Shown: positions 34,201-50,952, counted from the stretch's first letter. The stretch is DNA of 64,000 nt from Amphibalanus amphitrite (GCF_019059575.1 NW_024882710.1:124001-188000); one strand, 5' to 3'. Program-made: numbers and translations. The notes: generated by a model from the letters alone, not told the origin.

Positions 34201-37200
34201 AGGCTCCTTATTCGCAACTCAAGGCACGCCCCTCGATCATTCACCAGCTCGAAAACCGACGAACGCCTCCCCGGTCACCCCAACCTAACCCTCCTCTCCG
34301 CGTCTCCCTTCTCGCGATAAGACACCCACCACAAAAATGCTGCTGGAAGAGGGGTGTCGGCGCGGCGGCGTCCAGTCGGAACTCCTTATGCACCAGACAG
34401 GAGACGAGCACCAGCTCGCTCTGATGGGTACGCGAGTTCACCACGGTACGTGTGGCCAGTGTGAGCACGGTGAGCGGCGGCGGAGGCGCCGTGGTGGCCG
34501 ACACCAGGCCCGGCTGCGGCAGGGTGGCCGCCGCCTGTCGTGCGGAGAGGTGACGGGTGTCAGCGGGTAAACATCGAGATGGCCTAAAAAGTGTCAGTGC
34601 GTGAGTCAAAGGTCAAAGGCCAGTGTGTGGTGATTATGCTATCACTGACAGTAAAGTGTTCAACAACCTACACATTACATGACCTCAATGACATACACAC
34701 CTCACCGTTCCGTGCTTCTGTCCTCAGGATACTGAAATCCTTCTCCTCCACGCCGCGACCCCCCTCCGGGCTGGACAGGCAACTTTATCTCATGCGGGCT
34801 GCTCCCTTGGAGCGGCACCGCTGCTCCCGAGGGAGCGCACCCCGTAGCCGGGTGCAGTGAGTGCCTTGGGGCTGGGTGGCCTGTCCTCTGGACGGGCTCA
34901 GCCCCGGCGACTCACTAGGGTGCCTGCCCAGACCAATGTCTCCCCCTATATCCTATCATCCTCCCGGCTCTGAAATGGTCTCATTGGACCGAAAGGGCCT
35001 AACCCAACAAAACAAACAAACAAACAAACAAACAAACATACACACTTGAAGTTCAGTTAAAGTTCGACTATAACTGCCGCGAAAGACACTCGACGCATCG
35101 CAAGAATTACTGTCCCGTGTCTCACACTAAAACATTTCACAGTATGGTTTCACAAGCCGACACAATTACAGAACAAAGTCTCAATCAGTGATTAAAAAAG
35201 AACGCTCCGACCTCCCGAGCAGCGAAGACTTACCTCGATGGTGCAGAAACTGAGCTTCTGCTGGGGTATGGCCGGGTTCTTGACCTCGAGCCAGCAGGGT
35301 CCTTTGACCTTGTTGCCGATGAGGAAGGCCTCCAGGGTGCTCGTGTTGGCACCGAACACGTGACTGAAGGTCTCACCCTCCAGGTTCTGAGGCAGCGCCT
35401 GGTACTGCGACTGAAACGGAGAGAAACGAAACGATGTGAAATTAATTCTAATCTTCCTTTACATCACAGAAACAATCATTGTAAGCTGCACTCTCATCGT
35501 TTCAAACTTTCTATCAGCACTTAAGTATTTGGCGAAGGATGAAATCGTAAAGAAATATTACGTACAAGACGTGTACTTAGCTAGCGTACGCTTCGTGGAC
35601 ATTTTACATCGTCAATTCAAAACAAGTTATCAGACCAGCGGAAAATATGTCTGAACCAGACAGTGACTCGCTGAAAACTGCTTTCAGTGCACACATCCCC
35701 GCACGCCCATCCCAAACCCCAACTCACAGAATACATAACCTCCAGGTAGTCGGCCTGATTGGGCACCTCGAACTTCTCGAACGCGTAGCTCTTGGTGGAG
35801 ACTTTGGAGCGGAACTCTGCGATCTTGAAGCGGCTGGCGATCTTGTTGTTGAACTCCTCGTAGACGTCCTTCATGGTGATCTCGTCTCCCTCCTCGCCAG
35901 TGCGCGGGTTCAGTCGCTGGCCGGCGGACATTTGATGCGTTAAAAACATTTACAATGCGTATCGATAGAAATTAGCAGGCAGTCTGATATTGCGTAGGTG
36001 GGAGATTAGATAACAGCTCAACGTCTTAAATCATAGTCTCATTGTCCTTTACGCTGTTATGGTGAAATGGGTTTTAAGGACGCCTCGGCAAAAAAGGCCA
36101 TTCGACCATCTGCGCCGTTACCAACCACTCACCCGTTTTCTCGGCAGGAGGAACACCCGTCGGGGCACGTTTGAGATGCGCACGCAGCAGGACACGTAGG
36201 CTGAGGCCGATTGTACCCAGACCCGACCGAACAGGTACACAACGCTGTTCGTGGATGCGTTATCGCAGTACGCGTCCAGCCAGAAGAACCTCAACACCTG
36301 AATGGGGAGATACGGTGCGGGTCAGGTCACCCACGAAAAGACTTCGAACGGTCAATAATGAACGTTTGGTTCTCAAATCTTTAAATGTGACATGTTCGGC
36401 AATACGGCGTTGGCGAGCATGTGATGATATTAACAAAATGTCAGGGCTACCAACCGATCATCATGAAAATCAAAAGCAAAGAAATATGAACAAATGACAC
36501 TGACTATATTGACATCAATCAAACGCCTCAAACAACCACTACCATCACTCGCGCTCCACTGTTCAAAGTCCCTTGCTCCCCACCTGATCTCCATTGGCGT
36601 TCGTGGTGAGCGGCAGGGATGACGCGTCTACCACGGTATCGGTGGAAGGAGGCGGATCCACGCACAGCTGGGTGGTTCGCTGCCACTCAGAGGTCACGTC
36701 CGCCGCCGGCTCACTGAGGCAGAGGTCAATGCGGGTCACGGCAGGTCACATAAGGTCAGACATTCGGGCTACGTCAGGCGCGTGGGTTATCGGTGGACAG
36801 CAACTAATGGCTGTCTAAAACAACTCACAACAATGTTTGATTGGAGTTGCCTTGGTAATAAGAAACTTTGGAGCGTCCAATGAGCTACCCGATCAACACA
36901 TTCAAAGCTGTGTGACCACGCGTACGGAATAATATAACGATAACTCGCTAGACTCACGTTTTCACTGGTTTGACCTCGGCGACGGCGGGGACGGCTACGT
37001 CTTCCTCCAGATCACCGTCCGGCAGATCCATGCTCTCGAACATTGAGTCGTCATCCTGGATCAGGGCCTCGGCCGCCTCCCGTTCCGCGTGCTGTGAGTC
37101 ACAGATCGATACGTGATCGCTAGAGCTGGTGGGGAGGCGCAGCTTCCCCTCATCACTACCTCATTGTATCCTTACGTAGATGAAATATAGCACAGAGTTA

Positions 37201-40200
37201 AAGCTGCCATGTTTATGCACATAATTAGGTTCTACAGTAGGACTACAGCTGTTGTTGACAGGCGAATCAGAAATGAAGGTGCGCTCTCACTTGACACTAT
37301 AAAATCTAGAGACAATAACGCTGCCTACAGCTTTCACGATTATAGTTTTTTTAAGTTACATTAACGACAAAATAAGGCAATCGTTTCGCTCGGCCGCCGA
37401 GCAGTGACGCCCACCATTCAATACAACGGTGTTCCGTACCTTGTCATCAGGCTCTTGAGTCGCAGGGAATTCCTCAATCAGCTGTGAAGCCGGGTCGCTG
37501 TTCTCCTTCTTAATTGGCTGCAAAACGTCAAAAAAAAGATAATCAAACCGTTGGACTAGCTGCAGGTAACAATACGCCCTCAAATCACGCTGCTTAAGGC
37601 CTTAAGGGCCGGTTTCTTTACATTGCAGTCGGGTAAAGAGACAAAATTACCACCACCCAATACACATCGATTTGTCTGATTGAGCCCGTACACATGAAAA
37701 CTGAAGTCTGTGTCGATTTTTCGAATCAGCTCGAATCACCTACCGATTCTGTAAGGGCTCGTCTTTCGAACCTGTACTGATCCGTCAGTATCATTCGAAG
37801 CTTCAAGCTATCCACATTATTAGCATCCCTACCCACCCGTCCGTTGACCCTGGGCCGCTCCGTTCTCGCTACGGTCGATGTGCGCGCGACAGGCGTCGTC
37901 TTCAGCTGAGTCAGCGAATCCCGGGACGCAGACGGCGTCAGCGGCTTCTTCGCTCTGAAACGAGGAGACATCAGGCAAGGAATAAATATTACAAAAGGTA
38001 GTGCCAGATTAGACATAAACGGTGAAGTGTAATTGCTGTGGTGAGCAAACAGCCAAAATTTTGATCTTTATTTTTCACCAAATCCATCTCTGGCGACTAG
38101 GTAAACTTACAGGGCCGCTGCGCCGGGGACCGGTTTGCGTTTGAGCGTCGGGCCCTTGGCGGCGATGGCCGGCGACGCCTTGATGTCCTGCAGGATGTTC
38201 TGCAGATCGGTATCCTCTTCAAGCTTGACGTCTTTGCGCGGCTGGAATGGCAGGAATGGTATACGTGAGAGCTGCAACCGCACACTTATCGAAATCAATG
38301 ACGACCGATGCTGCTATTGATGTAATAAATATGTCTTCAGCAATTATCGATTAGCTAACAAGACCTTTATAAGCTACCTCAACTTTATCGATATAAGCAA
38401 CTACGCGACATAGCGGAGACCGTTCACGATGGACATACCTTTTTGCCTGGCATGTTGAGCAGCATGTCCCTGATGTTGCTCTTCTTGGGCTGCGACGGAT
38501 CTCGTACGCGGCTGTTGGACTTTCTCTTGGCCCTGCTGGCTCCGCTGCTGCTACCGTCGTCCACGATGTCGTCATCGAATATCTCCCGGCCGTCTTCGAC
38601 GTACCCGTCGCCGCCACCTGATCAAGCATATTCATCACTCAGCAGTCACCAGACGCGACGGCCGACGCACACCTCTTGTTTGTTTGTTTATTGGGGCATT
38701 GGGACGCACCGACTACAAGGTCATTTTGCGTCCAACAACACACACCCCTGGTATAGCTGGTATGCACCTACCTAGCAACCACAATCTACAAGCTATCGTC
38801 CGCCCACAATTCCACAATCAGTCCATCATCAGCAATCAACCACCTACACTGATCCACTAGCTATACAAATCCACGAACCATCGTCCACAATCCAGTCGTC
38901 CTCGAGCCGCTCCTGGACGCGCCGCGAGTACTCGCTCTCGTCGACGACGTCGTACACCCGGTCGTCGTCCGTGACTTCGTACTTGTTCTTCTGACCACTG
39001 CGGATCTTGTCCAGGGCGGCAGTGCGTCCCGTGTTTTCACGGCGAGAGCGACGCGAACGGCCCGCCGCGAGGCCCACGTCTGCGAGAGGGACAGATGAAG
39101 CAGGGATGTAAGAAAATTGTGTGGATTAGTGCAGGGTCCAATACTCTCTAGGCATGTAATTGTGAATTGCCTAAATGGTTGTGGGATGGCAAATAGCTGG
39201 TATGCATTACCCTGCTTTAAAAAGCTGGTAATGCATACCAGACTAAAAAGTAGAAACAATGAGACAGTAACAAGGAAAAGTGTTTAAAGTGAGATAGCAG
39301 AGAAGCTAAGCAGCGTGTTTCAAAGGATACAGCTTTTAAAAATAGAAAATGGAGCAGTTACCAATAGCTTAACAAGTAGCACAGAAAGTAGCTGTTTGAA
39401 AAAGAATTATAGTGGTGGGCGCAACACTCACCCACCAATTTAGTGCAAAACAGTGGGACATAATCTTTGGATGCTCTACTACCTAAGTTAGGGCATATCA
39501 AATATTTTGTCCCTTCTTCATTCATACACCGTGGTGCTATCCTAAATTTACCTGATGTCTTCTATGAGACTTTGGTCCAAAGAGGACTATCTACTCTCCT
39601 TGCAGTCTAGAGACATGATACTGGGCATCAGGTGATGGGCTAACAAAACAATGATGTTCACTATGTGAATACTATTCACTATTGTACTATTGGTCTTAAG
39701 AGAAGGGCCCAAGCGACCTGTATACTTGCTGCGGTGAATACCCTTACCCTCGCCACAGCTCAGCTCGGGCCGAGTGCACCCCTCTTCCCACCCAGCTCCA
39801 CCCCCACTCGAGTTGTGATGAGGGTGAGGGTATTCTTTCATGGCATCCGAACCTCCTAGGTTGTCTGGGCCCTTATCTTGAGACCAATAGTACAATGAAA
39901 GAATATTGCAAACTGGCTGAGCCCCTCAGTGCTAAAACATTTTGTCATAAATGTCATGCTCGCAGACTGATTTGGCAGGAGCCTGGGCCCTGTTCGGTCG
40001 CTGTTTTTAGATCAGCGTGCTGTCAGTTTTCCCATATAAGGAAGTTATTGCTGGTGCTTCTTAGCCTCTCATTGGTCTAACAAATAGACCACTTGAATTT
40101 GACCAATGAGGAGCCAAGAAGTAGCAGCATGCTTGCAGCCTGCTGATAAATAAACAGGGGGTGAACAGAGCTCAGGAGTCTGTACGTGTCAGGCTTTGCA

Positions 40201-40453
40201 GCACGCCACAATGAAACAGATCAATCTATTGATAGATAGGTCAGCAAACAAAGCGAGACAAGGTTGATAAGATATGAAGGTCACCATGGCACCTATCATG
40301 CTAAAGCAAATAGGGATGCATACAGTCATTTGTAATGTTATTATAATCAAATGACATTATGACCACTGGGACTGGTTCAACTTTCATCACATGCATTACA
40401 ATATGCAAATACACAAAATAAGATGAATAAATCTTACCATCAGAGTCTGCCAT
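25269..40453 (-). CDS. POLA1: POLA1, DNA polymerase alpha catalytic subunit (complete, 29 coding exons)
   Basis: POLA1 is the family-B polymerase that extends primase RNA primers at nuclear replication forks. Exons 5' to 3': 40438-40453, 38879-39079, 38439-38617, 38111-38241, 37837-37954, 37440-37517, 36958-37091, 36584-36713, 36133-36297, 35728-35916, 35234-35410, 34330-34534, 33774-33898, 33498-33647, 33051-33173, 32509-32676, 32053-32187, 31470-31706, 31190-31339, 30684-30792, 29777-29916, 29213-29418, 27939-28074, 27460-27588, 27014-27191, 26469-26770, 26158-26274, 25695-25788, 25269-25432. They sum to 4386 bases, 1461 residues, one fewer than human. Motifs: [10 protein letters not shown] (859-868), KLTANSMYG (946-954), YGDTDS (996-1001), and [11 protein letters not shown]. 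Eight cysteines form two zinc sites: 1279, 1282, 1304, 1309 and 1342, 1347, 1365, 1368. The exon 14 donor could instead lie 18 codons downstream. Exon 21's start is repeated six times at 29882-30350. Confidence 0.95.
26850..26998 (+). repeat. SINE-like repeat, truncated copy, in a POLA1 intron
   Basis: From GGGCTCAGCCCCGG through TCCTCCCGGCTCTG to GGGCCTAACCCAACAAAAC it matches the end of the repeat at 34746-35042. It ends in an ACAAA-type tail (AACAAACAAAAACAAAC), as short interspersed elements often do. It is antisense to POLA1. Confidence 0.65.
28225..28880. mobile_element. Non-autonomous element with degenerate tandem repeats in a POLA1 intron
   Basis: Short inverted ends (TTACGGAGCGAGCGA at 28225; its near match inverted, ending at 28880) bracket about 650 bases. 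Inside are about four units of roughly 127 bases. The last two, starting near 28579 and 28706, are very similar. Each contains GCACGTGCGCACGTGC, then a CCAGATCTCGAGAACGGCTG-like segment and TCAAATTTGG. No transposase frame is seen. Confidence 0.65.
29882..30350 (-). repeat. Six tandem copies of the POLA1 exon 21 start with its splice acceptor
   Basis: On the minus strand the unit is acceptor AG, then CCAAGGG(T/C/G/A)CGCGACATC...ATGCAGACCAAGTCGCTGGTGG. The real exon starts at 29916; equivalent positions recur at 30007, 30098, 30165, 30258 and 30324. Spacings are 91, 91, 67, 93 and 66 bases, so units come in two lengths. Most copies keep the AG. They lie in the preceding intron, where splicing would meet them before the real exon. 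Confidence 0.9.
32305..32386. repeat. Two-copy tandem repeat, about 42-base unit
   Basis: TTTATGACGCCAATCTCTGG followed by CGTATGCCGGTTTTCAGCA is present twice in direct succession in a POLA1 intron. Between the copies is ACGCC. Within each unit, CGCCAATCTCTGGCG is itself a small inverted repeat. Confidence 0.85.
34075..34154 (-). tRNA. tRNA-Leu (anticodon TAG) inside a POLA1 intron
   Basis: The minus strand folds as an 80-base type II tRNA. The acceptor stem GGCAGCG pairs with CGCTGTC (one G-U pair), with discriminator A. The A box is TGGCCGAGTGG, as usual for tRNA-Leu. The anticodon arm CTGG/CCAG has a loop containing TAG, followed by a short variable arm and the B box GGTTCGAATCC. The gene is in the intron between POLA1 exons 12 and 13, in the same orientation. 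It needs no host promoter because its own A and B boxes recruit RNA polymerase III. Confidence 0.95.
34746..35042 (+). repeat. SINE-like repeat, longer copy, in a POLA1 intron
   Basis: The end shares CTCCCGGCTCTGAAATGGTC and GGGCCTAACCCAACAAAAC with the copy at 26850-26998 and runs into an (ACAA)n tail at 35012-35040. The left boundary is an estimate: GC-rich sequence starts near 34746 (CCACGCCGCGACC). I could not assign a clear tRNA-like head. Confidence 0.6.
39198..39241. repeat. Short hairpin in POLA1 intron 1
   Basis: CTGGTATGCATTACC and GGTAATGCATACCAG are perfect 15-base inverted arms separated by about 14 bases. Confidence 0.8.
39681..39896. mobile_element. Palindromic MITE in POLA1 intron 1
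   Basis: The left end ATTGTACTATTGGTCT, then AAGA.AAGGGCCC, is mirrored at the right end with two mismatches over about 30 bases. A second inner inverted pair (GAATACCCTTACCCTC and GAGGGTGAGGGTATTC) makes much of the 216 bases foldable. There is no coding capacity and the superfamily is not clear. Confidence 0.75.
40050..40127. repeat. Inverted repeat in POLA1 intron 1
   Basis: TGCTGGTGCTTCTTAGCCTC followed by TCATTGGTC is mirrored by GACCAATGAGGAGCCAAGAA followed by GTAGCAGCA, a few mismatches over about 30 bases. It is a small fold-back structure. Confidence 0.7.
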
Positions 40454-42527
40454 TTCAGTGAGCCTTAAATGGCAGATAATCTTATTTTGTTTACCAGCTC
40501 CTCACTCCCTTTTATTGAAAAAACAAGCGATTTTCCAATGGCGATTTTCAATCATCCCAAGAATCATCCACTGGCCCCAGTGTTTGGCGCCAAATACAGG
40601 TTAATAAAAAAGTATTCCATATGAAGTTTACTTCAGTCGATGAAAGTTTCCCTTCATTTTTAATTGTCTCACATTCTTCACATATGTCTACAAACAAGAA
40701 CTTACTGTTCAGATCAAACAACATTTCCTTGGTTGCCTAGCAACTCACAAAAAGATCTTCAGTAGCCAGGCAATTTGCTATTACTGAGCGTAGCGTCTTC
40801 GAAAATGAACACAGAAGTATAAGGAACGTTTTCCTTTGTGAGTACCAATGGGTGCTTGCGGCAGGGTATATTGCTTGCGGTGCTTGCATATAGGTGCTTG
40901 GGGTGCTTGTCAACTAGTAGCAACAATTGCTCGTAACACTGCTTCCTGTTGATTGTAGTTACCTATAATTTGGAATTACGTTCACCGTGATTCCCCGTTA
41001 GTGTTATAGCTCACCATTGCTAGTTGTTGTCTTTTAGTCCGTGCCAAGGTGCTGAGGTCATGCTTCTTTAGCTCGACCTGTTTGTTTTTTTGCTAGGTAA
41101 GTTCTCATCTCAGCATCCCATTATTACCAATATACCAGATGTCGACATCTTCCTGTTATTCATTACTCTGCATCTCGCGTGGTGTATCATACTATCATGG
41201 CACTGCACTGCGCGCAGCAGCAATTGAGTTTCCCCATGAAAACATCAACTCAACTTGGGTGCTTGCAACACCGAAGTGTCCAGCAGAATTCGTCTCAACT
41301 GCTGCAACAATACAGCAGAGCACTGCAGCGTTGGGCCATGAAGCACCACCTTGATAACTATTTTCATATTAGCATGTCACAGTTTTTTCTGAACCTGCTA
41401 AGCTCTAATCTGATCTAATGGTTCAAGTTGCTTTCATGACATCTAACATGGATATTAAAGGAAAAGGGCCACCTTCGTGAAATATGAAGATATCGTTGTT
41501 TTTCATTTTGACATTATTATTTTTCATTTTCTTTTTAAAACTGGTGCCAGAAGTGCACAATTCGCGAAAAAGTATTTAAAACTATTTAACATATTGGTAC
41601 TATGTTGATACTCTCTACGGCACCTACTGTATGATGGCATAGCGATGACGTCACACTCAAGCCAATCAGCGTTCAGAAGACAGACTCGTCGGATTGTGTC
41701 AGATAAGCTGATTGGTTAAAGCTGAGCTGGTTGGAGCTGATTGGTAAAAAACCAAAGCCTCGCCGCGGGTGACTGTATTGTCGGATAAGAACGCATTCCT
41801 GGGATAAGGACGCATTCCTGGCGTATTTTCTTTTAAAATTGCCGATAACTACGAATGGAGGCCGAAATCGGCCGTAAGGAGGAAGACAGATAGGTTTTCG
41901 GACACGGGCTACAAGATGGCTATCTCAGTTTCAATCCCCATGTTAAAGGTGGCCCTTTTCCTTTAAGAACAATAAAAATTGCTCTTCAACCAAGCCTAAC
42001 AAAACTCACCATCTTAACCAAACTAGACCAACTTCTTCCACTTACCAAACAATGACAGTCTCTGTGTCATATTTCTTTGTACAAATCGTATCTATCATTT
42101 CTTCTTTTTGTAAATTTCCATCTCCACATTTTTTATATTGCATTGATTTGTCTGATATTTCTTTATGGCACAATGTGGTTGTTCATTTCTTAGTAGGGAG
42201 GTCTAGGGAGAGGAACTTTGTCACTTCCTTAGCTCCACAAATTGTCATCCTCAGTTATGGTTTGCTTGATATGATTGTTTTATTTTTCTTAAAACATTCC
42301 TGTGCACAGATGAAATTTTGGTATGCATATGTCTTTGTCAACTATTTTACATTTTTCATCAGGATTATTTATTCAATAAGTGGATGATGCTGCTGTTGTT
42401 AAATTTTCCATCTTATTTCCAGTGGCAGAGCAGGATTAATGTTTAGTTTCTACTGACACTTTTGGCACAATATTTTCATTAATAATGTCATGAATAGTAT
42501 TTTCAGACTGTCTTGCCTGTCTTCCAG
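40454..42527. promoter_or_regulatory. Divergent intergenic/promoter region between POLA1 and NKAP
   Basis: The two start codons point away from each other and lie 2.1 kb apart, so this stretch must hold both promoters and the NKAP 5' untranslated exon. A strong donor, TAG|GTAAGT at 41096, preceded by transcript-like sequence could end a non-coding NKAP first exon joining the acceptor at 42526-42527. This is inference. A TTAA-flanked MITE occupies 41455-41966. No coding exon is seen. Confidence 0.5.
41455..41966. mobile_element. TTAA-flanked MITE with perfect inverted ends
   Basis: TTAAAGGAAAAGGGCCACCT at the left is exactly mirrored at the right, ending CCCTTTTCCTTTAA. The 21-base ends include the TTAA target duplication. 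The 512-base interior has no open frame. TTAA suggests piggyBac-type mobilisation. Its ends differ from the CCC-starting family at 17093 and 62188, so it is a second family. Confidence 0.85.
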
Positions 42528-42535
42528 TGGTCGTC

Positions 42536-46620
<4,085 letters not shown>

Positions 46621-49600
46621 CAGCCGACGCGGTCGACCCGCCGGGTTAATGTGTGGTTCACGCCTATCTGCGCCATAATGAAGATGCAGTCGACAGTGTG
46701 ACGGGTTTTTGTTGTCTCGGCGCCTGTGTGTACCCAGTGCGCGGCTGTCTTGTGAGACCGGTCGCTCTGGCGCGCGCCGTGTGATGGTGAATGTGGGGTA
46801 CCAGGGGCGCCCTCTGTTGTGTCAGCGTCCGGCGGCCGCGGCAGGGTCGTCGCGCCGTGCGCCACCCATGGTAGCGATTTTAGCTACCAGTGTGCTCCGC
46901 TGCAGTGGTGCTGCATGGTGAGCTGAGGATTGTTTTTAGAGTCGCCAGATGTGCTGAGAACTCTCGGCCGATCTCGTGAGGACGTGACGTCATTATTTGA
47001 CGTCGCCAATGAAATGTGACCGGTGTGGTGAGGGACGTGTAGGTATGGATTTTATCCGTCACAACCGGCACTAATACAAACCTTCACACCAGTGGTGACT
47101 GTCGTTCAGAGGTATCCGTGATGACTGATGATTTTATCTCGGATTTTAGTATGAACAGAGCGGAACTGTTAACGGTGTCAACTGGTCCCATTATGTATCA
47201 TCTCTTCCATTCTGTTCCCAACCACCCCAATTAGATACCGGCGTAGCAGTGACAGTGCTACCAGCTTGCGGTTCCTCGTTCACAGATAAAACTAACGACT
47301 TTCTCCTGAGATAAGACCCGACAGAAAGCACCAGTAGATGGGAATAAGACGAGGATTACGCCAGTAAAAACCAGTGCCCAGTTTTACAGTTGTCCAGGTG
47401 CATATTCACATGGCCAAATGTTGATCATAGCTGAAACCTGTCATCCGGCCGTGCATGGTCGCGAGTGAGGTGGCTTTGTTGTTTAATTTGTGTGTCACGG
47501 TTCTGCAGTGACGTAAGAAAAACAAGGATATGATATCACGCTGATTGCATATCGGTCGAGATCTGCGACGTTGTGAGACTTTATGTTGGAAGTTCGCTAG
47601 GTTGAAAGAGTCACTGACCACATTGTCGTCGTTAAAATTGTGAAAACAAAACAGAAAGCCAATGACATGCGTCACGCTCTAAAGTAACCTTTCCAATGCA
47701 CTCACCTTTTCAGATGGCTAGGGTTGGCTAATGGCTGGGCTGGGCGATGTGGACGCCCAACGCTTCCAACCAACGACACTGCGATGATGCCAGTTTAGAA
47801 AGACAAAGAGCGGCTCTTGCTCACGCGAGAGCCTCCGTGGCCTTCTATGTCCTTACCAATCCGGTTAGCCCAGCCGAACCGTGAGGGAGCATGATGTGCT
47901 TTGTGAAGAGCAGCAAACCATCAAAATATTTTCACACATAACAGCGATCTCTTCTGATCTAACCACGGTCAGGACATGGAGGGCGGGCCGGCTGACAAAA
48001 GTCGGACCCGCCGACCATGAGCTAGATCGGCTTACCGTCAGACTGCTACGGATTACCAGCATGCATCGGCAGTTTGTCGTGGATAGATCCGTAAATGGAA
48101 TTATGTCAGCGGTGCTCCACATACCTACAGGGAGAAGCCCTGCTCCAATATAGCTGCTGAAGTCGTTCCCGGCAGGCCAAGCCAATCGTACAGTTTAGAA
48201 AGTTCACGACACGGGAAAGCTGTTCCATTAGTTTATGAACGATGTCGAGCACCCATATACGGTCGGGTCTTGTGAACGAAGTACGGGAGAAGTTTTGACA
48301 GGTGCCTTACCGAATCAGAGAATGAGATGACTACAAAAACACTGAATTCATAGAAACATTTGCAAATGTCGTCGAGTTTGTCATCTGCTCTTTTTCTCAG
48401 CTTAGTAACGGCGACTATTTCACCGCTGGTTTGGAGCTGCCCTGTCCTTTGTTCCCGTCCGTTTGACATTTTATCACCTCCCGTGCACCTCATGACCTCT
48501 AATGGCGGTCGTTCACAGCCCACAAGAGAACCGAACCGCCGGCTCATGTTCCATTCCAATTGCATGGTCCCACTTTCCTGTTAGTCTGCATAGCTAACGG
48601 CCCGGCAATCACACCTGAGTCGCTAAGGCGCACGGCCGTCTCTTACTCCGCATCGGCCGACAATTCTGCAACCGAATACCCCTGACGGTGACATAGGCGA
48701 TCTCACAACTGACCGGGGTGATCTAAGCATCAGAAGCCGGTGATGATCGGCTGTTGTTTCAGCTGCCCGGTGGCGGCGATCACACAGACGGACTGACACC
48801 GCCCTGCCCAGCTGTGGCCTGATTCAGTGGCCGGCGCCGCGCGTGGCGGTCGCACTGCACCGCCCAGTGAGTCAGGTGTTGACCGGGTCGGAATTCCGGC
48901 ACACGGGGAATACATCATACGGTGTCCGCTGCACAGGTGATACGCCACCTCTCCCGCTCACCCCGGCTGAGCTCTGAGTCACACATAGGCTGCCTACTGC
49001 TGCCACAGCTGTGGAATCAGCAGGCTGCCTCACTCACCAGCCATAGGGTGCCGTCAGACTCGATCTAGGCACCATGCGATAGTATGAGGTCCTGCCAGAG
49101 ACCTATGGCCCGAACAGTCTCGGCGATTTCACGTTGGTCCGTTGGTGTTGTATCAACAGCAGCCAGAGATGCTAACTCAGAGCATTCTAATCGCAGACGT
49201 GGGTCGATTAGTGTTTGCGTGGTTCAGCGTTAGTTATATGCGAGCACGATAAGCTAAATGGTCAGGTAAATTCCAGCTCCGGTGTTCAGCGTGCCTGTCC
49301 TGCCGCTATCAGTGGAACCAGCTGAACATTTTACCTCACAGCCCCACTGGGGAACCCCGCTGCCCGCTAACACATACCCGCTACTGAGATGTGACGTGTA
49401 TTACAGGGTCCCGGCTCGAGGACAAACATGATCCTTATAAAATGATTCCAATACAGCCTCATCGATTCGCTGTATACAAAAATAATATAGCAATCTACAA
49501 ATGCCGCACGCTTCAGGGTTAACGAGCGGACGTGTTAACAAGCATGATTCGTCGTCGCGTCGGCGGCCGGCCGTACCCACCTCTCTAACTGCCGGTGGGA

Positions 49601-50934
49601 GCGGACACGGCCGTCGGCCGCGACGGTACACCATTGAGCACACTCACACACCACTCGGGCCGATCACAGCACGAGCAAGGCCACCTCGCCGCCGCCGCCG
49701 CCGCCGCCGCCGCCACAGCACCTATGGCAGCTGGTGCTGACCGCGGCGCGCTCACCGGACCCCGGGCGGCCGGCGGCGAGCGGGTCCGATAAATCTCTCA
49801 TTTCTTACACTCTGTCGAGCACGACCGCACGGCCGGCGACTCACTGTCCCCGGCGGCGTACAAAACGCGATGGCGTCAACAAGGCTTGGCGTGTCACGAT
49901 ATGAAACTTTGATAGTTCACCGGCGGTCGGACCGGGCCGTCAGGCAGGTCAGACAAGCTCCCGGGTGGTCTTTTCACGGCCGACCAGACCTGATCAGTAG
50001 CACCAGTCCACTGCAGAAGCACCACTCTGACCCGTCATTTCAGGCAGCACCCTGTCATCCGCTCCGTGCAGGAAGCCACTGAGTCTCCTTCAGGACAGTC
50101 CCAGAACAGGTGGCAGGAGCGGCGCCCCAGGAACGCATCCAGAGTTCTACCTCGGGAGTATGACTCAGCTACGATCACCCGTACCACAACTCCGAGCAGC
50201 AGCACCGCTCCGGTATAATCACTCGAGGAGCAGCACCAGGACGGTCACTCCAGGCACCAGGATCACCCGCTGTCTGACTATCGACAGGAGCATCCTGCGG
50301 CCTCTTGAAGACGTCTGGAGCGGCCTGTGGTCTTCTGGGGCTCACTGAAGGCTCTGCCGTCTCCCAGGGACCACTGGAGGCCCTGCTGTCTCCCGAGGAC
50401 CACTGAGGCGTCCGCTGTCCCTCGTAGGACGGCGGTGGTCGTGGTCCCTCAGGAGCGGTCCCTTGCGCCAAGGGGACCGCTCTGCCTCGGCCCCAGCCGG
50501 CCGGCGGACCGCGCGGGCGGTCCTGGCCCGGTCACGAGACGGTCGGACCGGACCGGGCCGGACCGCGGAACGATGGACCGCGAGCGGCAGCAGCACCTGA
50601 AACAAGCAGAGAACACGGTCAGAATAGTATCTGGAGGAGGGTGACGACAGCACGACAACGGATCGGTGGAGTACTGATATCGACAATTAATCAGCGGTCG
50701 TTCTCAGCTGTTCAACATGCGGGCTGAACAATCAGAGGTCAGGTGACAAGGCGGCGCAAGGTTTCAGGGCCCGGTTCGGTTTCACGAGTAGGTCACATCA
50801 TCATACATCGTCACATCACACGAAGCAGGCACCCTTTGAGCAGTACCTTGATGTAAAGCTCCCCGCCCTGGAGAGCTTAAAATAACTGGAAAGTCCACAT
50901 CACACAGGCAGCAAAGAGGGTTGTCGTGATATTT
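46621..50934. other. Non-coding region downstream of NKAP
   Basis: I find no credible exon here. It contains the NKAP 3' untranslated region, mixed-composition sequence with no transposon ends, a CCG/GCC microsatellite at about 49688-49716, and GC-rich islands around 48750-48960, 49550-49790 and 50360-50600. A minus-strand acceptor-like site (GCTTGTTTCAG) lies near 50603, but the frame after it soon closes. Confidence 0.4.
49688..49716. repeat. GCC/CCG microsatellite
   Basis: About nine consecutive CCG units (GCCGCCGCC...) lie in a GC-rich island. Confidence 0.9.
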
Positions 50935-50952
50935 TGTAAGGGGGAATATTTG

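Noticed and set aside
50175..50686. Minus-strand frames in the GC island near 50.2-50.7 kb, with an acceptor-like site near 50603
   Set aside because: The frame in line with the acceptor ends soon, and the other frame opens only after a stop. Composition is low-complexity Pro/Arg/Ala and no family is recognised.
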